From contig JALQUL010000240.1 in assembly GCA_023260735.1 (NCBI GenBank), positions 1 to 7,188 on the forward strand: 7,188 nucleotides of DNA. The letters run 5' to 3'. The position numbers and the translations under genes are program-made. Source of the DNA: Limnohabitans sp. Lineage in GTDB: Bacteria; Pseudomonadota; Gammaproteobacteria; Burkholderiales; Burkholderiaceae_C. The notes beneath the pieces were generated by a model. The model had not been told where the DNA came from, made no database searches, and worked only from the letters and a program-made list of their open reading frames with translations. This document shows, piece after piece, positions 6,248 through 7,188 of the stretch; the stretch's first letter is position 1; each line of letters opens with the position of its first letter.

Positions 6248-7188
6248 TTAAAGAGTTTTATGCTTGTGATGCATTTGCTTTCTATACCACTGATGAAAAT
6301 GCTCCATGCCGTCTTCCATTGGGCTTTGATAAGGGCCAAATTGATCTTCACCACGTTTTAATAAGGCTAGTCGGCCGGCATCCATACGCAAACCAATTTC
6401 ATCATCTTCTATGCAGGTTTCCATGTAGGCACTGCGTTGTGCTTCTACAAAGTCGCGCTCAAATGCTGTAATTTCTTCTGGGTAAAAAAACTCAACTACA
6501 TTGAGTGTTTTTTGAGGTCCCTGAGGGTAAAGTGTAGATACAGTTAACACATGCGGATACCACTCCACCATGACTAAAGGGTAGTAGGTTAACCAAATTG
6601 CCCCATGCTTAGGGATTTGACCATTTTGGTAAGCTAATAAGGCATTATGCCAACGTTTATAAATAGGGCTACCTGGTTTACCCAATCGATTGGCCACCCC
6701 CACAGTTTGTACTGAATAATTTTCGGCAAACTCCCAGCGTAAATCATCGCAGGTCACAAATTGGCCAAGTCCAGGATGAAAAGGACCCACATGATAGTCT
6801 TCTAGGTAAACCTCAATAAAAGTTTTCCAGTTGTAATTGCACTCATGAAACTCCACATGGTCTAACACCATGCCTTCAAAACTAAGGTCTTGTAATGGAC
6901 CTAAACCCTGTAGGTCTTGAGCAACACTTCTAGCTTTATTTTCAAATAAGAGGCCGTTCCATTGTTGAAGTGAAGTTTTAGGTAAATGCAAACAAGGATT
7001 TTCAGAAAAATGAGGTGCACCTATTAGTTCGCCCAAATTAGGGCTTTGGCCGCTATAGGTCCAGCGGTGAAGCGGACACACAATATTGCCTGCCGGAACT
7101 TTACCTTTACCCTTTAACATAATTGCTTGTCGGTGCCGACAAACGTTAGAGACAAGTTCAACCCCTTGCTCGGTGCGGATTAGCGCCC
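6248..7188 (-). CDS. Rieske non-haem iron oxygenase, alpha subunit (5' end outside window)
   Basis: The frame is open to the right edge of the window, so the N-terminus is missing; 312 codons plus stop are present. The ATG at 7120 is internal, because the first half of the Rieske cluster motif lies upstream of it. Counting from the first whole codon (7186), the 2Fe-2S ligands are C16-x-H18 (VCRHR) and C37-x2-H40 (VCPLHRW). The catalytic SRPBCC-like domain follows, with NYNWKTFIEVYLEDYHVGPFHP: H132 and H137 are the mononuclear iron ligands, with E129/D130 just before them. The third carboxylate is probably in IEDDEIGLRMDAGR, near 260-262. The protein is cytoplasmic, uses O2 and electrons from a reductase, and hydroxylates or demethylates a small organic molecule. 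The substrate is unknown; the layout recalls ring-hydroxylating and betaine/choline-type enzymes. No reductase, ferredoxin or beta subunit follows it; downstream come the permease and sulfurtransferase. The C-terminus is basic and His-rich (HHKHKTL). Confidence 0.92.
   Translation of the reverse strand, partial: ALIRTEQGVELVSNVCRHRQAIMLKGKGKVPAGNIVCPLHRWTYSGQSPNLGELIGAPHFSENPCLHLPKTSLQQWNGLLFENKARSVAQDLQGLGPLQDLSFEGMVLDHVEFHECNYNWKTFIEVYLEDYHVGPFHPGLGQFVTCDDLRWEFAENYSVQTVGVANRLGKPGSPIYKRWHNALLAYQNGQIPKHGAIWLTYYPLVMVEWYPHVLTVSTLYPQGPQKTLNVVEFFYPEEITAFERDFVEAQRSAYMETCIEDDEIGLRMDAGRLALLKRGEDQFGPYQSPMEDGMEHFHQWYRKQMHHKHKTL

Noticed and set aside
6248..7120. Treating ATG 7120 as the start of the Rieske gene
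   Set aside because: The frame stays open to the window edge and the CxH half of the Rieske motif lies upstream of this ATG, so the gene is truncated by the window and does not start there.
1..7188. CRISPR arrays, insertion sequences, phage or defence genes, tRNA and rRNA
   Set aside because: No repeat-spacer pattern, transposase or integrase motif, long terminal inverted repeat, or tRNA/rRNA signature could be seen on either strand.

Overview
This window looks like an ordinary chromosomal stretch from an AT-rich (roughly 40% G+C by eye) Gram-negative bacterium. The protein families and their motif style suggest a betaproteobacterium, probably Burkholderiales (Alcaligenaceae/Burkholderiaceae-like). 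That placement rests on recognising protein types and not on a marker gene. There are no rRNA or tRNA genes, insertion sequences, CRISPR arrays or phage genes, and coding density is very high. No stretch over 300 bases lacks a gene; the longest gap is 122 bases.

Left part (1-4260, all + strand): a short tail that may be the 3' end of an upstream gene, then an acyl-CoA thioesterase (hotdog fold), an FMN nitroreductase (GTG start set by a good ribosome binding site), nicotinate phosphoribosyltransferase (pncB), a D-2-hydroxyacid dehydrogenase of the glyoxylate/hydroxypyruvate reductase type, and a flavin reductase-like protein. Gaps are 43, 54, 122 and 31 bases, so co-transcription is plausible, with a possible break or regulatory point in the 122-base gap after pncB. 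Four of the five genes concern NAD(P) or flavin chemistry: pncB salvages nicotinate into NAD, and the nitroreductase, dehydrogenase and flavin reductase belong to NAD(P)H-using families. This is a loose theme and not evidence of one pathway.

Right part (4323-7188, all - strand, convergent with the left part): read in transcription order, a Rieske non-haem iron oxygenase alpha subunit (5' end outside the window), a 10-TM EamA/DMT-family permease and a two-domain rhodanese of the 3-mercaptopyruvate sulfurtransferase type. The oxygenase-permease gap is 45 bases. The permease and sulfurtransferase are separated by 11 bases, or overlap by 4 if a TTG start is used. This is a likely operon, but the oxygenase substrate and the permease cargo cannot be read from sequence.

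The hunt found no convincing new system. The observations most worth checking are a possible 15-codon TTG-initiated leader ORF with a strong GAGGAG motif whose stop overlaps the start of the dehydrogenase gene (which lacks its own Shine-Dalgarno), the Rieske-permease-sulfurtransferase cluster with no dedicated electron-transfer partner in view, and a Thr/Ser/Pro-rich tail on the permease.
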